Position numbers and translations under genes: made by a program
NCBI GenBank assembly: GCA_036898135.1
Contig: CM072521.1
Span: 68,792,489 to 68,856,488 of the forward strand
Origin: Oncomelania hupensis
Lineage: Eukaryota; Mollusca; Gastropoda; Littorinimorpha; Pomatiopsidae
DNA: 64,000 nt
Reading direction: 5' to 3'
Part shown: positions 47,901 to 54,329 of the stretch, piece after piece
Position numbering within the stretch: the stretch's first letter is position 1
How the letters are laid out: each line of letters begins with the position of its first letter
The notes under the pieces: model-generated
The model's input: the letters and a program-made list of their open reading frames with translations, nothing else
Databases searched by the model: none
Told to the model about the DNA's origin: nothing

Positions 47901-49570
47901 TTGCACTAAAATTAGCCGATGGTCGTATCTGAACCATCACTCGATGTTTGAACACTTCTAAGACTAATCTAACACTACATCGGTCGAACTTTCAAAAAAA
48001 AAAAAAAAAAAACACGTTTCGAGGTATACATTAAACAAAACTATGGGCAATAATAATTTTATCCGAAAACCATCTGTAATTATCAAGTGTACTTACCAAT
48101 TGATTATCCGATTTCGCGAAGAAATGGCGACAAACACACATCGTTAGAAGCTGACATTTTCCGATCGTCCGCCATGACAGTTCGGGTCAACCACAAAGCA
48201 CGCTTGAATGGGTACTCGTCTTTTACTGGCTCGCGGGAACTCTGTATGGATCATGTGATTAAGTTGCGTACACCATTGAAAAGGTCGAAAACCCAGCTTT
48301 CCAGCGCATATATTAATGTTGGCATTTTTTCCACCCGATTAAAAGATATTTGCAGTTGAAGTCGTTCCTAAACTTTGACTGTGAATTTCAACGAGAAAAA
48401 AAATAACGACTAAAACAATATTTATACGAAACGAATCGTTGGCTTTTCGTCTTTTAACCTGACCTAATTTGCATAATATGAATGAACTATACAGCCCGCG
48501 AGCAGACGTTTCGTGAGGTGTGTGTATTTGTCGCTCGCGCTGCCTTCAGTGGCAGGTTGAAAATGGCGATGTGCGGAACAGCTTTTCGCTGCCGATTGCG
48601 ATCGTTCTCCCTTCTCCCTCAACACAACCCATCAACAAGAACACACAAAAAGTAGATAAGTAAAACGTTCGGGTTTTATTCTTTCTTATTCACAGTTTTT
48701 TTTTTACAAAAATTGAATTAAATCGCAACACAAAAATTAATTCAAAATATGCCATTTTCACCACATTTAGACCTTTCACACATAGGGAAAGAGAGGCTGC
48801 CGGTACCTACTAATGTAAAACATTATTAGGAATATTAATTATTGTAAAAATTACAAACAAAAACCACAAGTAGAGCATGATAATGATGATGACATTCATT
48901 GATAAAGTGCATGTCTTCAGCCATTAATGGTGTTTGAATCACTGCCTGTACAGACTGCAATGTTACCGCCTGACGTTTGAGTACACTGCGTACACCACTG
49001 AGCTAACTCAGTAACTGCCACTAACTTGCTAAGCAATGGCATAGCATATAGCTCGGCATGCTAACAGCCTTTGGCCCTCATAGTAAATCTTGATGAGGGT
49101 CTCAAGACCCAGACCCCTGGCCTCAGTGCCTACCAATTTAGAATCTTTTAGACTCCAAATTGGTGGAGTAGATGATATCCTTTAAATGACCTGTCTATAC
49201 AGTTCTTGGAGTGATTTAGCATCCACAACTAATTAGCATACTCATTCTCTTTTACCGTGGGGCTACTAAATTTCTGTTCTTCCTATTTTGTCTGTAAATG
49301 CTATATAAACAAAACTGGAAGCAGGCACGTTATTTCGGATACTCATTAGTTTAAATAATTAACAAAATACGTGTTTTCTTTGTTTATTGAACTGAAGCGG
49401 ACACTGTCATGGCAAATTTACTAGGTGAAACCGAAAAATCCCTGATGACCTCAAATAAATAGCATAACCATTACCTCAGACCCGATGCAATATTTTTCAC
49501 TTCCATCTTCAAAGGTAAAGGACCTTGGTCTTTCGCCAAACGTTTTAGAACTCGAAGAAGCATTAGTCAT
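17316..49570 (-). CDS. SMARCB1: SMARCB1 / SNF5 / INI1 homologue, complete, ten exons
   Basis: Core subunit of SWI/SNF (BAF) chromatin remodellers in the nucleus. Exons in transcription order: 49570-49475, 46548-46443, 43770-43644, 41774-41637, 32083-31956, 31780-31605, 28966-28858, 20838-20757, 19248-19117, 17355-17316. All phases join, giving 377 aa (the human protein has 385). Domains: N-terminal winged helix (about 8-75, with [18 protein letters not shown]), linker, RPT1 (about 175-250, VPIRLDMEI), RPT2 (about 255-320, [19 protein letters not shown]), and the C-terminal helix ending [16 protein letters not shown], whose Arg cluster binds the nucleosome acidic patch. Only one residue near the end (Ser for Ala) differs from the vertebrate tail as I recall it. 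Introns are packed with transposons and minisatellites. An optional microexon may follow exon 6. The start ATG at 49,570 gives a 32-aa first exon with SKTFGERP, in line with other family members. Confidence 0.96.
17416..18453. mobile_element. non-coding dispersed element with TGACCTTGA motifs
   Basis: An 11-bp inverted repeat GACTCACATGC bounds it (17416-17426, 18443-18453). Inside are three exact TGACCTTGA motifs (17733, 18015, 18173) within longer gaccttgacctt runs. No ORF. It holds a decayed tRNA-SINE at about 17,511-17,635. Boundaries and class are uncertain. Confidence 0.4.
17511..17635 (+). mobile_element. tRNA-derived SINE, 5'-truncated
   Basis: B-box-like gggttcaaatcctgacttca, then cagcaaactattgtgtgatt and gagcttgtaagtgagctata, the same body as the SINE at 18,806-18,983. 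Confidence 0.75.
18806..18983 (-). mobile_element. tRNA-derived SINE
   Basis: Read on the minus strand: A box TAGCTCAGTGGTCAGAGC, B box GGTTCGAATCC, then a tRNA-unrelated body and a (ct)n-rich tail. A real tRNA is unlikely because the acceptor stem and anticodon arm do not fold and the body continues. Confidence 0.9.
19117..19248 (-). CDS. SMARCB1: SMARCB1 exon 9 (C-terminal helix)
   Basis: 132 nt. [20 protein letters not shown] and then [19 protein letters not shown]. Donor gtacgg. If the intron were retained, the frame would stop after a further 14 codons. Confidence 0.97.
19413..20457 (+). mobile_element. 5'-truncated LINE (RT C-terminal part)
   Basis: Begins inside the RT motif [19 protein letters not shown], then FADDTKLY (motif C), the thumb and the usual C-terminal [20 protein letters not shown] and then [15 protein letters not shown]. 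The frame is open for about 305 codons to the stop at 20,330, so this copy is fairly young. A 3' UTR and an (ACT)n tail end it at 20,457. It lies in SMARCB1 intron 8 on the opposite strand. Confidence 0.9.
20757..20838 (-). CDS. SMARCB1: SMARCB1 exon 8 (RPT2 end)
   Basis: 82 nt. [20 protein letters not shown] and then QRTYAF. Acceptor ttttttcag, donor gtcatt. Confidence 0.97.
20839..21660. other. intronic DNA, no feature recognised
   Basis: SMARCB1 intron 7. AT-rich with scattered simple repeats. No motif in its short frames. Confidence 0.5.
21690..22052 (+). repeat. 12-bp tandem array, ~30 copies
   Basis: Alternating tgtgtagacaac and tgtgtagaccac. Because 12 is a multiple of three, frames on both strands stay open, giving Cys-Val-Asp and Thr-Val-Val-Tyr pseudo-ORFs. 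Confidence 0.95.
22170..22381 (+). mobile_element. LINE endonuclease fragment (first half, CR1/L2-like)
   Basis: Frame reads [20 protein letters not shown] and then [10 protein letters not shown], the start of an APE-type endonuclease, with TGA where a Trp is expected. The second half continues near 25,905, after the younger LINE insertion. Confidence 0.75.
22380..25016 (-). mobile_element. CR1/L2-like LINE, copy A (endonuclease end plus RT)
   Basis: Minus-strand order: DWVMHRP and [11 protein letters not shown] (endonuclease SDH motif), connector 24,938-24,324, then RT 24,345-23,002 with [43 protein letters not shown] and SFADDTQLY. One frameshift separates connector and RT, and another ends the RT early near 23,010. 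The 3' UTR ends in an (AAT)n tail at 22,380-22,403. 5'-truncated. Inserted into the older LINE endonuclease. Confidence 0.9.
25017..25900. other. G/T-rich then A-rich intronic DNA, unclassified
   Basis: Lies between copy A and the second half of the older LINE, so it is itself probably inserted. No coding motif. Confidence 0.4.
25905..28400 (+). mobile_element. old CR1/L2-like LINE remnants (second half)
   Basis: Pieces in order: endonuclease [15 protein letters not shown] (about 25,990), connector around 26,170-26,390, RT start [18 protein letters not shown] and [15 protein letters not shown] (to about 26,620), a 65-bp minisatellite, RT remnants near 28,080-28,200 ([13 protein letters not shown]) and [20 protein letters not shown] (about 28,315-28,390). 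Many stops and frameshifts. Confidence 0.7.
26655..27840 (+). repeat. minisatellite, 65-bp unit, ~18 copies
   Basis: Units gggtggatatctcatctcag / aacactaggaaagttaccca / gtgctgcaagcttttcttca. Alternates 'actag/actatg/atcatg' variants in a higher-order pattern. Confidence 0.97.
28401..28857. other. intronic DNA, no feature recognised
   Basis: Includes a (gaa)n stretch at 28,833-28,847 close to the exon 7 donor. Confidence 0.5.
28858..28966 (-). CDS. SMARCB1: SMARCB1 exon 7 (RPT2)
   Basis: 109 nt. [20 protein letters not shown] and then FATKLCAEL. Acceptor gaacag, donor gtaaca. This segment carries the region known in the family as a nuclear export signal. Confidence 0.97.
29386..29443 (+). 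repeat. ~58-bp minisatellite, first unit
   Basis: One unit (gtgtccaaccagccccctgt / gatgttaacaattttta) separated from the rest of the array by a DNA transposon. Confidence 0.8.
29444..30478. mobile_element. non-autonomous DNA transposon, 13-bp TIRs, 9-bp TSD
   Basis: Ends AGGTACTCCAAAG and CTTTGGAGTACCT are perfect inverted repeats. The 9-bp actctatat is duplicated on both sides (29435-29443, 30479-30487). No transposase frame. A 9-bp duplication fits Mutator-like elements, but the superfamily is an inference. Confidence 0.8.
30479..30750 (+). repeat. ~58-bp minisatellite, remaining ~4.5 units
   Basis: Units gattgtgtcaaaccgccccc / tgtgatgttaacaattatta / ttactctatat. Confidence 0.9.
31154..31189 (-). 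CDS. SMARCB1: candidate SMARCB1 microexon 6b (36 nt, in frame)
   Basis: Encodes [12 protein letters not shown], nearly repeating the end of exon 6 (PDQRVILK). It has its own pyrimidine-rich acceptor (tctgattcccaccatag) and a gtaatg donor. Both phases are 0, so inclusion would add 12 aa between RPT1 and RPT2 without a frameshift. The family consensus at this place is closer to the microexon (VIIK) than to exon 6 (VILK). Alternative use is inferred, and it could instead be a dead duplicate. Confidence 0.45.
31230..31605 (-). repeat. decayed tandem copies of the SMARCB1 exon 6 3' end and donor
   Basis: The exon 6 end/donor context recurs at boundaries 31,605, 31,530, 31,376, 31,273 and 31,154. 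The 74-75 bp unit at 31,481-31,554 and 31,555-31,628 is clearest (gttatgaa.atgcatgaa ... caatacctt). Confidence 0.65.
31605..31780 (-). CDS. SMARCB1: SMARCB1 exon 6 (RPT1)
   Basis: 176 nt. [20 protein letters not shown] and then [16 protein letters not shown], ending PDQRVILK at donor gtattg, phase 0. The last ~20 nt plus donor recur in decayed form several times downstream. Confidence 0.97.
31799..31936 (+). repeat. (CAT)n-rich simple repeat
   Basis: Interrupted tcatcatcatc runs filling most of the short SMARCB1 intron 5. Confidence 0.9.
31956..32083 (-). CDS. SMARCB1: SMARCB1 exon 5 (RPT1 start)
   Basis: 128 nt. [20 protein letters not shown] and then [15 protein letters not shown]. Acceptor tgtgcag, donor gtattt. 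Confidence 0.97.
32466..32640 (+). repeat. minisatellite, 45-bp unit, ~3.7 copies
   Basis: Units atgtacagactttgaataca / ctgaccacagcataatgtaa / taaaa. The core gtacagac..actgaccacag..taatgtaat is shared with the 36-bp array at 41,250. Confidence 0.9.
32733..33010 (+). mobile_element. outer solo LTR, 5' part
   Basis: Begins TGTTACGTTGAAACGCG and is colinear with the first ~280 nt of the 654-bp LTR at 33,011 but more divergent. It continues at 40,286-40,631. Target duplication aactg (32728-32732, 40632-40636). Confidence 0.85.
33011..33664 (+). repeat. 5' LTR of gypsy-type element
   Basis: 654 bp from TGTTACGTTG to GAGTGTAACA, containing aataaa-type signals. Confidence 0.92.
34200..36090 (+). 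CDS. gag-protease region of the gypsy-type element
   Basis: Open frame beginning [18 protein letters not shown]. It has a long charged coiled coil (Glu/Arg/Gln, about residues 25-90), a capsid-like retrotransposon gag region (about 100-270, [18 protein letters not shown]), a CCHC knuckle CX2CX4HX4C at nt 35,123-35,164, and a retropepsin-like active site DSGC at nt 35,475-35,486. The frame then runs straight into the integrase N-terminal linker with no RT between. It loses the coding frame near 36,090, in a G-run, and the track continues in a meaningless frame to 36,272. Made as particle protein and protease of the element. Not a host gene. Confidence 0.88.
36091..36878 (+). pseudogene. integrase (N-terminal and catalytic parts) of the gypsy-type element
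   Basis: In a frame shifted from gag. HHCC zinc finger ([10 protein letters not shown] and CRSCDICQK), then the DDE core with Asp in ALDLIGEI, Asp in ILTDLGTQF and Glu in [10 protein letters not shown], so the three catalytic acids are visible. Interrupted at 36,878 by a DNA transposon; the C-terminal part resumes at 38,576. Confidence 0.9.
36879..38569. mobile_element. DNA transposon (non-autonomous) inside the integrase
   Basis: Perfect 13-bp inverted ends CAGGGTGGAGAAC (36879-36891) and its complement (38557-38569), with 6-bp duplication ggtgaa (36873-36878, 38570-38575). About 1.04 kb without the solo LTR it carries. Near its right end is a small CCGCGGAAATCCGCGG palindrome. No recognisable transposase. 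The 6-bp duplication does not fit hAT (8 bp), so the class is open. Confidence 0.85.
36931..37577 (-). mobile_element. inverted solo LTR of the same gypsy family
   Basis: 647 bp in reverse orientation, from tgttacactc to caacgtaaca, with perfect 5-bp duplication ccccg (36926-36930, 37578-37582). More diverged than the two 654-bp LTRs are from each other. Confidence 0.92.
38570..39371 (+). pseudogene. integrase C-terminus and deleted RT of the gypsy-type element
   Basis: [18 protein letters not shown], then a GPY/F module ([14 protein letters not shown]), then the acidic pre-RT stretch [12 protein letters not shown]. The text then jumps to the RT end ([27 protein letters not shown]), so the fingers and palm including the catalytic motif are gone, and no RNase H domain follows. 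The start in the DNA transposon at 38,517 is artificial. Confidence 0.85.
39627..40280 (+). repeat. 3' LTR of gypsy-type element
   Basis: Same length as the 5' LTR and nearly identical. Preceded by the polypurine tract. Confidence 0.92.
40286..40631 (+). mobile_element. outer solo LTR, 3' part
   Basis: Continues the LTR interrupted at 33,010 (tgatgacgatctt...) and ends GAGTGTAACA, followed by the aactg duplication. Confidence 0.85.
40807..41073 (+). repeat. minisatellite, 22-bp unit, ~12 copies
   Basis: Units agccacagcgtgatacactg + at, very uniform. Confidence 0.97.
41250..41640 (+). repeat. minisatellite, 36-bp unit, ~11 copies, abutting SMARCB1 exon 4
   Basis: Units actgaccacagtgtaatata / atgataaagtacagac. 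On the minus strand each unit contains CTGTGGTCAGTGT, the exon 4 donor context. The array touches the exon boundary at 41,637. Confidence 0.95.
41637..41774 (-). CDS. SMARCB1: SMARCB1 exon 4
   Basis: 138 nt. [20 protein letters not shown] and then KVRTFPL, a strongly conserved linker. The donor CTGTG|gtcagt is copied as part of the adjacent 36-bp minisatellite. Confidence 0.96.
41938..42040 (-). mobile_element. LINE/SINE 3' tail with (AAT)n
   Basis: (aat)n at 41,938-41,979, then a segment (agcggaatat..gcaagctcaccacactt) resembling the end of the CR1/L2-like family in minus orientation. Confidence 0.5.
42078..42985 (-). mobile_element. RTE-like LINE copy, 3' 0.9 kb
   Basis: Minus-strand RT palm end ([20 protein letters not shown], motif C), [20 protein letters not shown] and [11 protein letters not shown], thumb, and the tail TWLTLSEA-type region with (tatcc) repeats at 42,079. 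Several frameshifts and a ~60-bp internal duplication near 42,130-42,200. Confidence 0.85.
43125..43526 (+). mobile_element. LINE 3' end (CR1/L2-like, second family)
   Basis: [20 protein letters not shown] and then [18 protein letters not shown], the RT C-terminal tail, then a 3' UTR and (ATT)n. Confidence 0.75.
43644..43770 (-). CDS. SMARCB1: SMARCB1 exon 3
   Basis: 127 nt. [19 protein letters not shown] and then [11 protein letters not shown]. Acceptor tgtgtag lies about 7 nt from a 24-bp tandem array. Donor gtaaag. Confidence 0.96.
43777..44109 (+). repeat. minisatellite, 24-bp unit, ~13 copies
   Basis: Units cacatttcaaatcaacacca + tcaa. Begins about 7 nt from the SMARCB1 exon 3 acceptor and resumes at 45,979-46,075 after a DNA transposon. 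Confidence 0.95.
44110..45978. mobile_element. DNA transposon, 15-bp TIRs, with BED-like finger remnant
   Basis: Ends CAGGCATGAGCATTG and its exact complement, with aacat on both sides (44105-44109, 45979-45983). On the minus strand a frame (45,790-45,470) reads [15 protein letters not shown] and a C-X2-C..H-X5-H finger ([25 protein letters not shown]), as at the N-terminus of several transposases. The frame is cut by a LINE insertion at about 45,463. Confidence 0.75.
44530..45463 (-). mobile_element. 5'-truncated LINE (RT C-terminal part) inside the DNA transposon
   Basis: Uninterrupted 274-codon frame 45,447-44,623: RT palm end [16 protein letters not shown], thumb [32 protein letters not shown], and C-terminal [17 protein letters not shown]. 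Ends in a GAATCA-type tail near 44,530. 5'-truncated just after RT motif C. Confidence 0.85.
45979..46075 (+). repeat. 24-bp minisatellite, remainder
   Basis: About four diverged units continuing the array cut at 44,109. Confidence 0.85.
46443..46548 (-). CDS. SMARCB1: SMARCB1 exon 2 (winged helix)
   Basis: 106 nt, phase 0 to 1. [20 protein letters not shown] and then [12 protein letters not shown]. Acceptor attttcag, donor gtaatt. Confidence 0.97.
46549..47256. other. intronic DNA, no feature recognised
   Basis: SMARCB1 intron 1. Could be the 3' UTR of the candidate nested gene. Confidence 0.4.
47257..47488 (-). CDS. unrecognised terminal exon inside SMARCB1 intron 1
   Basis: Open segment after a good acceptor (ttcattgttgtag) and ending in TAA. 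It encodes about 76 aa including [20 protein letters not shown] and then [20 protein letters not shown], Lys-rich and helical in look. A possible 5' exon lies at about 48,097-48,180 on the same strand (ATG GCG GAC...), with a consensus gtaagt donor and the matching phase, but that frame hits TAA before the donor. It may be a nested gene, a broken retro-copy or part of a transposon. I do not recognise the family. Confidence 0.35.
48097..48180 (-). CDS. possible 5' exon of the unrecognised nested gene (broken frame)
   Basis: ATG-initiated frame [20 protein letters not shown] and then EIG, followed by an in-frame TAA 8 nt before a strong donor gtaagt at 48,096. Its end phase fits the 47,488 acceptor. 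Either the frame is broken or this is a leader exon. Confidence 0.25.
48885..49020 (-). mobile_element. degenerate tRNA-derived SINE
   Basis: Minus strand TTAGCTCAGTGGTGTACGC (A box) and gattcaaacacc (B-box-like), followed by a short body ending in a gatgat-rich tail. Confidence 0.65.
49475..49570 (-). CDS. SMARCB1: SMARCB1 exon 1
   Basis: 32 codons from ATG (49570-49568) to donor gtaatg, phase 0. Reads [16 protein letters not shown] and then YCIGSE, like the family N-terminus (SKTFGQKP..YMIGSE). An earlier in-frame ATG was not sought beyond the 5' UTR. Confidence 0.9.
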
Positions 49571-49849
49571 ACACAGATTTGACGCCATTTTTGTGTATAG
49601 GCGAAAGCTCCCCCGTTCTTATTATACCAGCCAAAGCGTCTGAACAAAAGATATTTTATTGAGAGCATGTATCTACTTGCAAAATATTAATACACAGCAG
49701 ATTGTGTAATTTGCATCGGCTCTTCCAGAGTAGTACTATTTGGTTGGTGATTCAATAACGTACAAGTTTTCCATTAGTGCGGATACAGGCGAACTAAATT
49801 CTCCCCTGACTTTTGGCTCACCGGTGAGGGGAGGTAATTCTGCACAAAA
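49571..49849. promoter_or_regulatory. presumed bidirectional promoter between SMARCB1 and ISOC1-like gene
   Basis: 279 nt separate the divergent start codons, so both 5' UTRs and core promoters must lie here or inside the first introns. An octamer ATTTGCAT is at about 49,711-49,718. No TATA box at a convincing distance and no CpG island were seen. Confidence 0.55.
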
Positions 49850-49990
49850 ATGGAAGGAGAGGTGGGCACGGCGAAAAGGCTTGGGGACCTAAACTCCAAA
49901 AATGCCGTCTTCTTTTTGTGTGACATGCAAGAACGGTTTAAGCCTGCAATTAAATATTTTGACGACATTCTGGAAATAGCAAAACGACTG
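49850..49990 (+). CDS. ISOC1: ISOC1-like exon 1
   Basis: 47 codons from [23 protein letters not shown] carries the catalytic Asp. Donor gtaagt. Confidence 0.93.
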
Positions 49991-52900
49991 GTAAGTGCTC
50001 CACAATACCTGACTGGAACAATCTGCTGACGATGTCGTCACTGCAGAGTCCCTGGACACCTTTAAGTCCAGGTTGACCTCCTGCCTGTAACATGATGCTC
50101 CTTCCCACACTCCATGCACCCTCTCCTCCCCAATCCTCACTCCCCACGTATCCCCCCCCCCCTTTCCTGACCCACCCCAACCCCCCAGTCACTGATTCCC
50201 CCCCTCCCCCGATCACCCCTGTACCCTTCCCTTCTCCTATTATTATCTAAATAACAATGCATAGCCTCCAGTATCCTCAAAAGTACACCCGACCTAAAAT
50301 ACCTCAAATACAAAGCGCTGCCTGACGATGTCGTCACTGCAGAGTCCCTGGACACCTTTAAGTCCAGGTTGACCTCCTGCCTGTAACATGATGCTCCTTC
50401 CCACACTCCATGCACCCTCTCCTCCCCAATCCTCACTCCCCACGTATCCCCCCCCCTTTCCTGACCCACCCCAACCCCCCAGTCACTGATTCCCCCCCTC
50501 CCCCGATCACCCCTGTACCCTTCCCTTCTCCTATTATTATCTAAATAACAATGCATAGCCTCCAGTATCCTCAAAGTACACCCGACCTAAAATACCTCAA
50601 ATACAAAGCGCGTCTTAGCACCAAAAAGCGACAAAATCATCAAAATACTGATGTTGGTCGTCTACAGGAAGAAGAAGAAGACAGTGCACAGTGCTTCCTA
50701 CTCCTTCGGATGAGAGTATAAACCGAGGTCTGGTCTGTGTCGCATACATTCCATCATAACGGACTTTAAAGATCCTGACGCTCATGTCCTAGACGGGTGA
50801 GTGCCGGTAGCAAGAACACACCCAGCATTCACCTTGGTAAAAAAAAAAAAAGTGTCATAATGATCAGCACGATTGATTGTGGGCATATACGGCAAGACAA
50901 GACAAGACAAGACAGAAAATTAGAAATGCATCCGTTTTATTTTTAACCCTTAAGCTGCCAAGGGACAATCACACTGAACCATTTCAAGATTTTACAGGCA
51001 AATCTGGCTCATGATTGTGGAAAATTACAAAACATTCTGGCGTGAACAGTATTAGAAGAAATAACTGGGTAAACCTTATACATTTCTGAAAGATAATTAA
51101 AGTTTATACAGAAATATATGCTATTTGGAAAAAGGAAATACATTTTTTTATTACTAGATTTAAATTAAAAAAATTAAATCATTTATTTATTTTTTTAAAA
51201 TTTTAAATAAGAGATATAGTGAGAAAGGGTTAGGGTTAGGGTCACATCGTATTTGTTATATTTTTGATGTATGGGTAAGAGGTATTGCGTCATTTTTGTA
51301 TAGGTCTATATTCCTATTTCAGTATTTGGCGCATAAATCAGATTTGCAGGCATGTGATTGGGGTGGGGTGGGGTGGGGTGTGGAGTGGACAAACACCCAC
51401 CAATGAAAAGGGTTATACCAAAGTCATAGAAAAAATTGTTCTCAAACAACTGTTTGCCTACCTATATGATAACGCTTTACTTTGCCCCAACCAGTCTGCC
51501 TACCGACCCTTCCACAGCACTGAGACAGCCCTCCTAAAGGTAACCAATGATCTGTTGCTTGCCTTAGATAATGGTAACGTCTCCGTTCTCACCTTATTAG
51601 ACCTCTCAGCCGCCTTTGACACAGTCGACCATCACATTCTCTTTAACACTCTTCAACACTACTTTGGAATCTCTGGCTCGGTCCTGGATTGGTTCCACTC
51701 ATATCTTTCTGACAGATCACAAGCAGTCACTGTCGATGGCTGTTTCTCCAGCACAGCAGACTTGGTGTGCGGCGTGCCTCAGGGTTCCGTTTTAGGGCCG
51801 GTGTTATTCACTCTGTACACCAAGCCACTGCTTCTCCTGCTTAGAAAGCATGCTGTTGAGAGTCAGTCATTTGCAGACGACACACAACTGTATAAATCCA
51901 CCGCCCCCCTCTCTCATTAATTCCACTGTTCAGACTTTGGAGAACTGCATCACAGACATTAAGTCATGGATGACACTCAACAAGCTTAAGCTTAATGACG
52001 ATAAAACCGAAGCCCTCCTCATTCACAAACACAACACCTCCTCCTCACTCTCGCCTCTCCCAACATCGCTTACAGTAGGGACAACAAACATTCAGTTCTC
52101 ATCCTCAGCAAGAAATCTCGGCTACATTCTCTCCGACGACCTGTCCCTCAACAACCACATCTCCAACGTCTGTCGCTCTGCATACACGGCCATACGCCAA
52201 ATCAGCTCCTTTCGCCACTATCTTACAGTCCCTGCCACCAAAACCCTAGTCTGCGCTCTCGTCCTTTCTCGTCTGGACTATTGCAACTCTCTCCTTGCTG
52301 GCTCCCCGAAGCACATCATTGACAAACTACAAAAGGTTCAGAACTCAGCAGCTAGACTAGTATTCCGAGCAAAGAAACGCGATCACATCACACCTCTACT
52401 ACATTCCCTTCACTGGCTTCCTGTGCAAGCACGCATAGAGTACAAACTCTCTGTTCTCTGTCACAACTTCTTCACAGATTCTTGTCCTTCCTACCTTGCT
52501 GATCTGCTGTCTACTCCCCTTCATGCACTTTAAGATCTTCTGCTGACACTCGCACACTCAAGGTTCCCGTCACCCGCACTAAGACATACGGCCAACGTGC
52601 ATTCGCTTACTCCGCACCTAAGCAGTGGAATTCCCTTCCCTCCCATATCCGCAACATACAATCAACACAAGCATTCAAAAAGGCCCTCAAAACCCACCTC
52701 TTCAAACTGCATTATTCAGATTGATTTGTATCCCGCTGCCATTCTCTCATCTTTTGTCTATGTCTGATCCGTAAGTGTATACACGGCTGTAAATAAATAT
52801 TTATACTGTTTTTCTTCCTGGGCCTAACCGGGCATATAAATAGCTGTGAATAGGTTTTTGCTATTCTACCTTCTGTCTTTTTGTCATTTGTGTACATAGT

Positions 52901-53091
52901 TGTAAATAGTCTATTTTTGTCTTTTTTGTAATTTATGTACATAGTTGTAAATAGTCTGTACCTTTACTGTCCCGTCTTTTGGTGTATTGTAGCAAAAGTG
53001 ATGTTTCATCGAGTGCATCTATTTATATGTAATGACTATGTAAAGCGTGGTGAGTCTGGTCATAGGCTGGAGTACCCGCTATATAAAAATC

Positions 53092-53138
<47 letters not shown>

Positions 53139-54297
53139 TACAAAGTTAAAGTAAACAACAAATGGCCATTCTACTTTGTGTAGGGCCCTGGCAGTATAAA
53201 TATTGAAATAAATACAAATAATACAATAAAGTAAACAGCTAATGTTCAGAGTTTTCCGATTGTGTGTACTTGTTTTGCTGACGGTTTAACTGTACCAAGA
53301 AAAAACAACAACGTCTTGATGATGAGGATGATGATGAGATAATACGTCATTGGCATTTTTCGTCACACTATTGTATGACAACTTATTTGTCATAAGCAGT
53401 CAAGGGGGTTAACATTATAATTATTTTGGACTGGATCTAGCCATTTGTTGTTGACAACAATCCAGTTTATTGAAACACATAGTCACAGGCCCACAGCACT
53501 TACTCCTAGGCCTTACTCATACTTTATCCTTAGAAGAAGAGTCCGAAGTTACAAAGACTAAGAAGGAACTTCCGAGCCTGTAATCCTCCCCTCTCAAGTT
53601 TAATTCCTAGTTACTTACTGTTTATTTATTTGCTTATTGTTGATTAATTAATTAATTAATTAATATTGCAGGTCATTGTTATTGTCATGGTTTGTTGTGT
53701 GTCAGTTGTTTGTGATTTGATTGAATTGATGAATTTTTATACAGCTACAGTGCTACAAATAATAAACTTTTTAATTGATTAAGTTGTGTACCCGTAGGTA
53801 TTAATGGCAGTACATACATTTAAAAGTAATGTATTTATATATAAATATGTGTTTCAGACAGCAGCAACAAGACTGCTTGATATTCCATTGGTGGTGACAG
53901 AACAGGTACCAATCGACCATAATAATTATAATTTAGCAGATAAGATATTTTTAAAATAATAAAATGTGTGATACACCATACACAAATGTCATCAAATTTC
54001 AACACACACATGGTCATCTAGAAATTAACGAGGGAAACATATATGTCCACTTTTATGCGTGCTCCATGAACACAAAGTATTGTTTGATTTTTGGCAGTAC
54101 CCGAAAGGTTTGGGTCCTACAGTCTCAGACCTGGACATCAGCAATGTAGCTTGCAAGGTAGCCAAGACCAAATTCAGCATGGTTCTGCCTGAGGTGGAGA
54201 ATGCCATGAATTCTTTCTGTGATGGCAATGTGCAACACGTTGTTCTCTTTGGCATTGAGGTAGGACAGTTTTCACAGTACCATATTTCCCCGTGGCA

Positions 54298-54329
<32 letters not shown>

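Noticed and set aside
48566..48660. Plus-strand ATG frame of about 30 codons ([12 protein letters not shown])
   Set aside because: Short, no donor or continuation, no recognised family.
51226..51240. Interstitial telomere repeat (TTAGGG)n
   Set aside because: Only about two and a half units; too short to mean more than chance.
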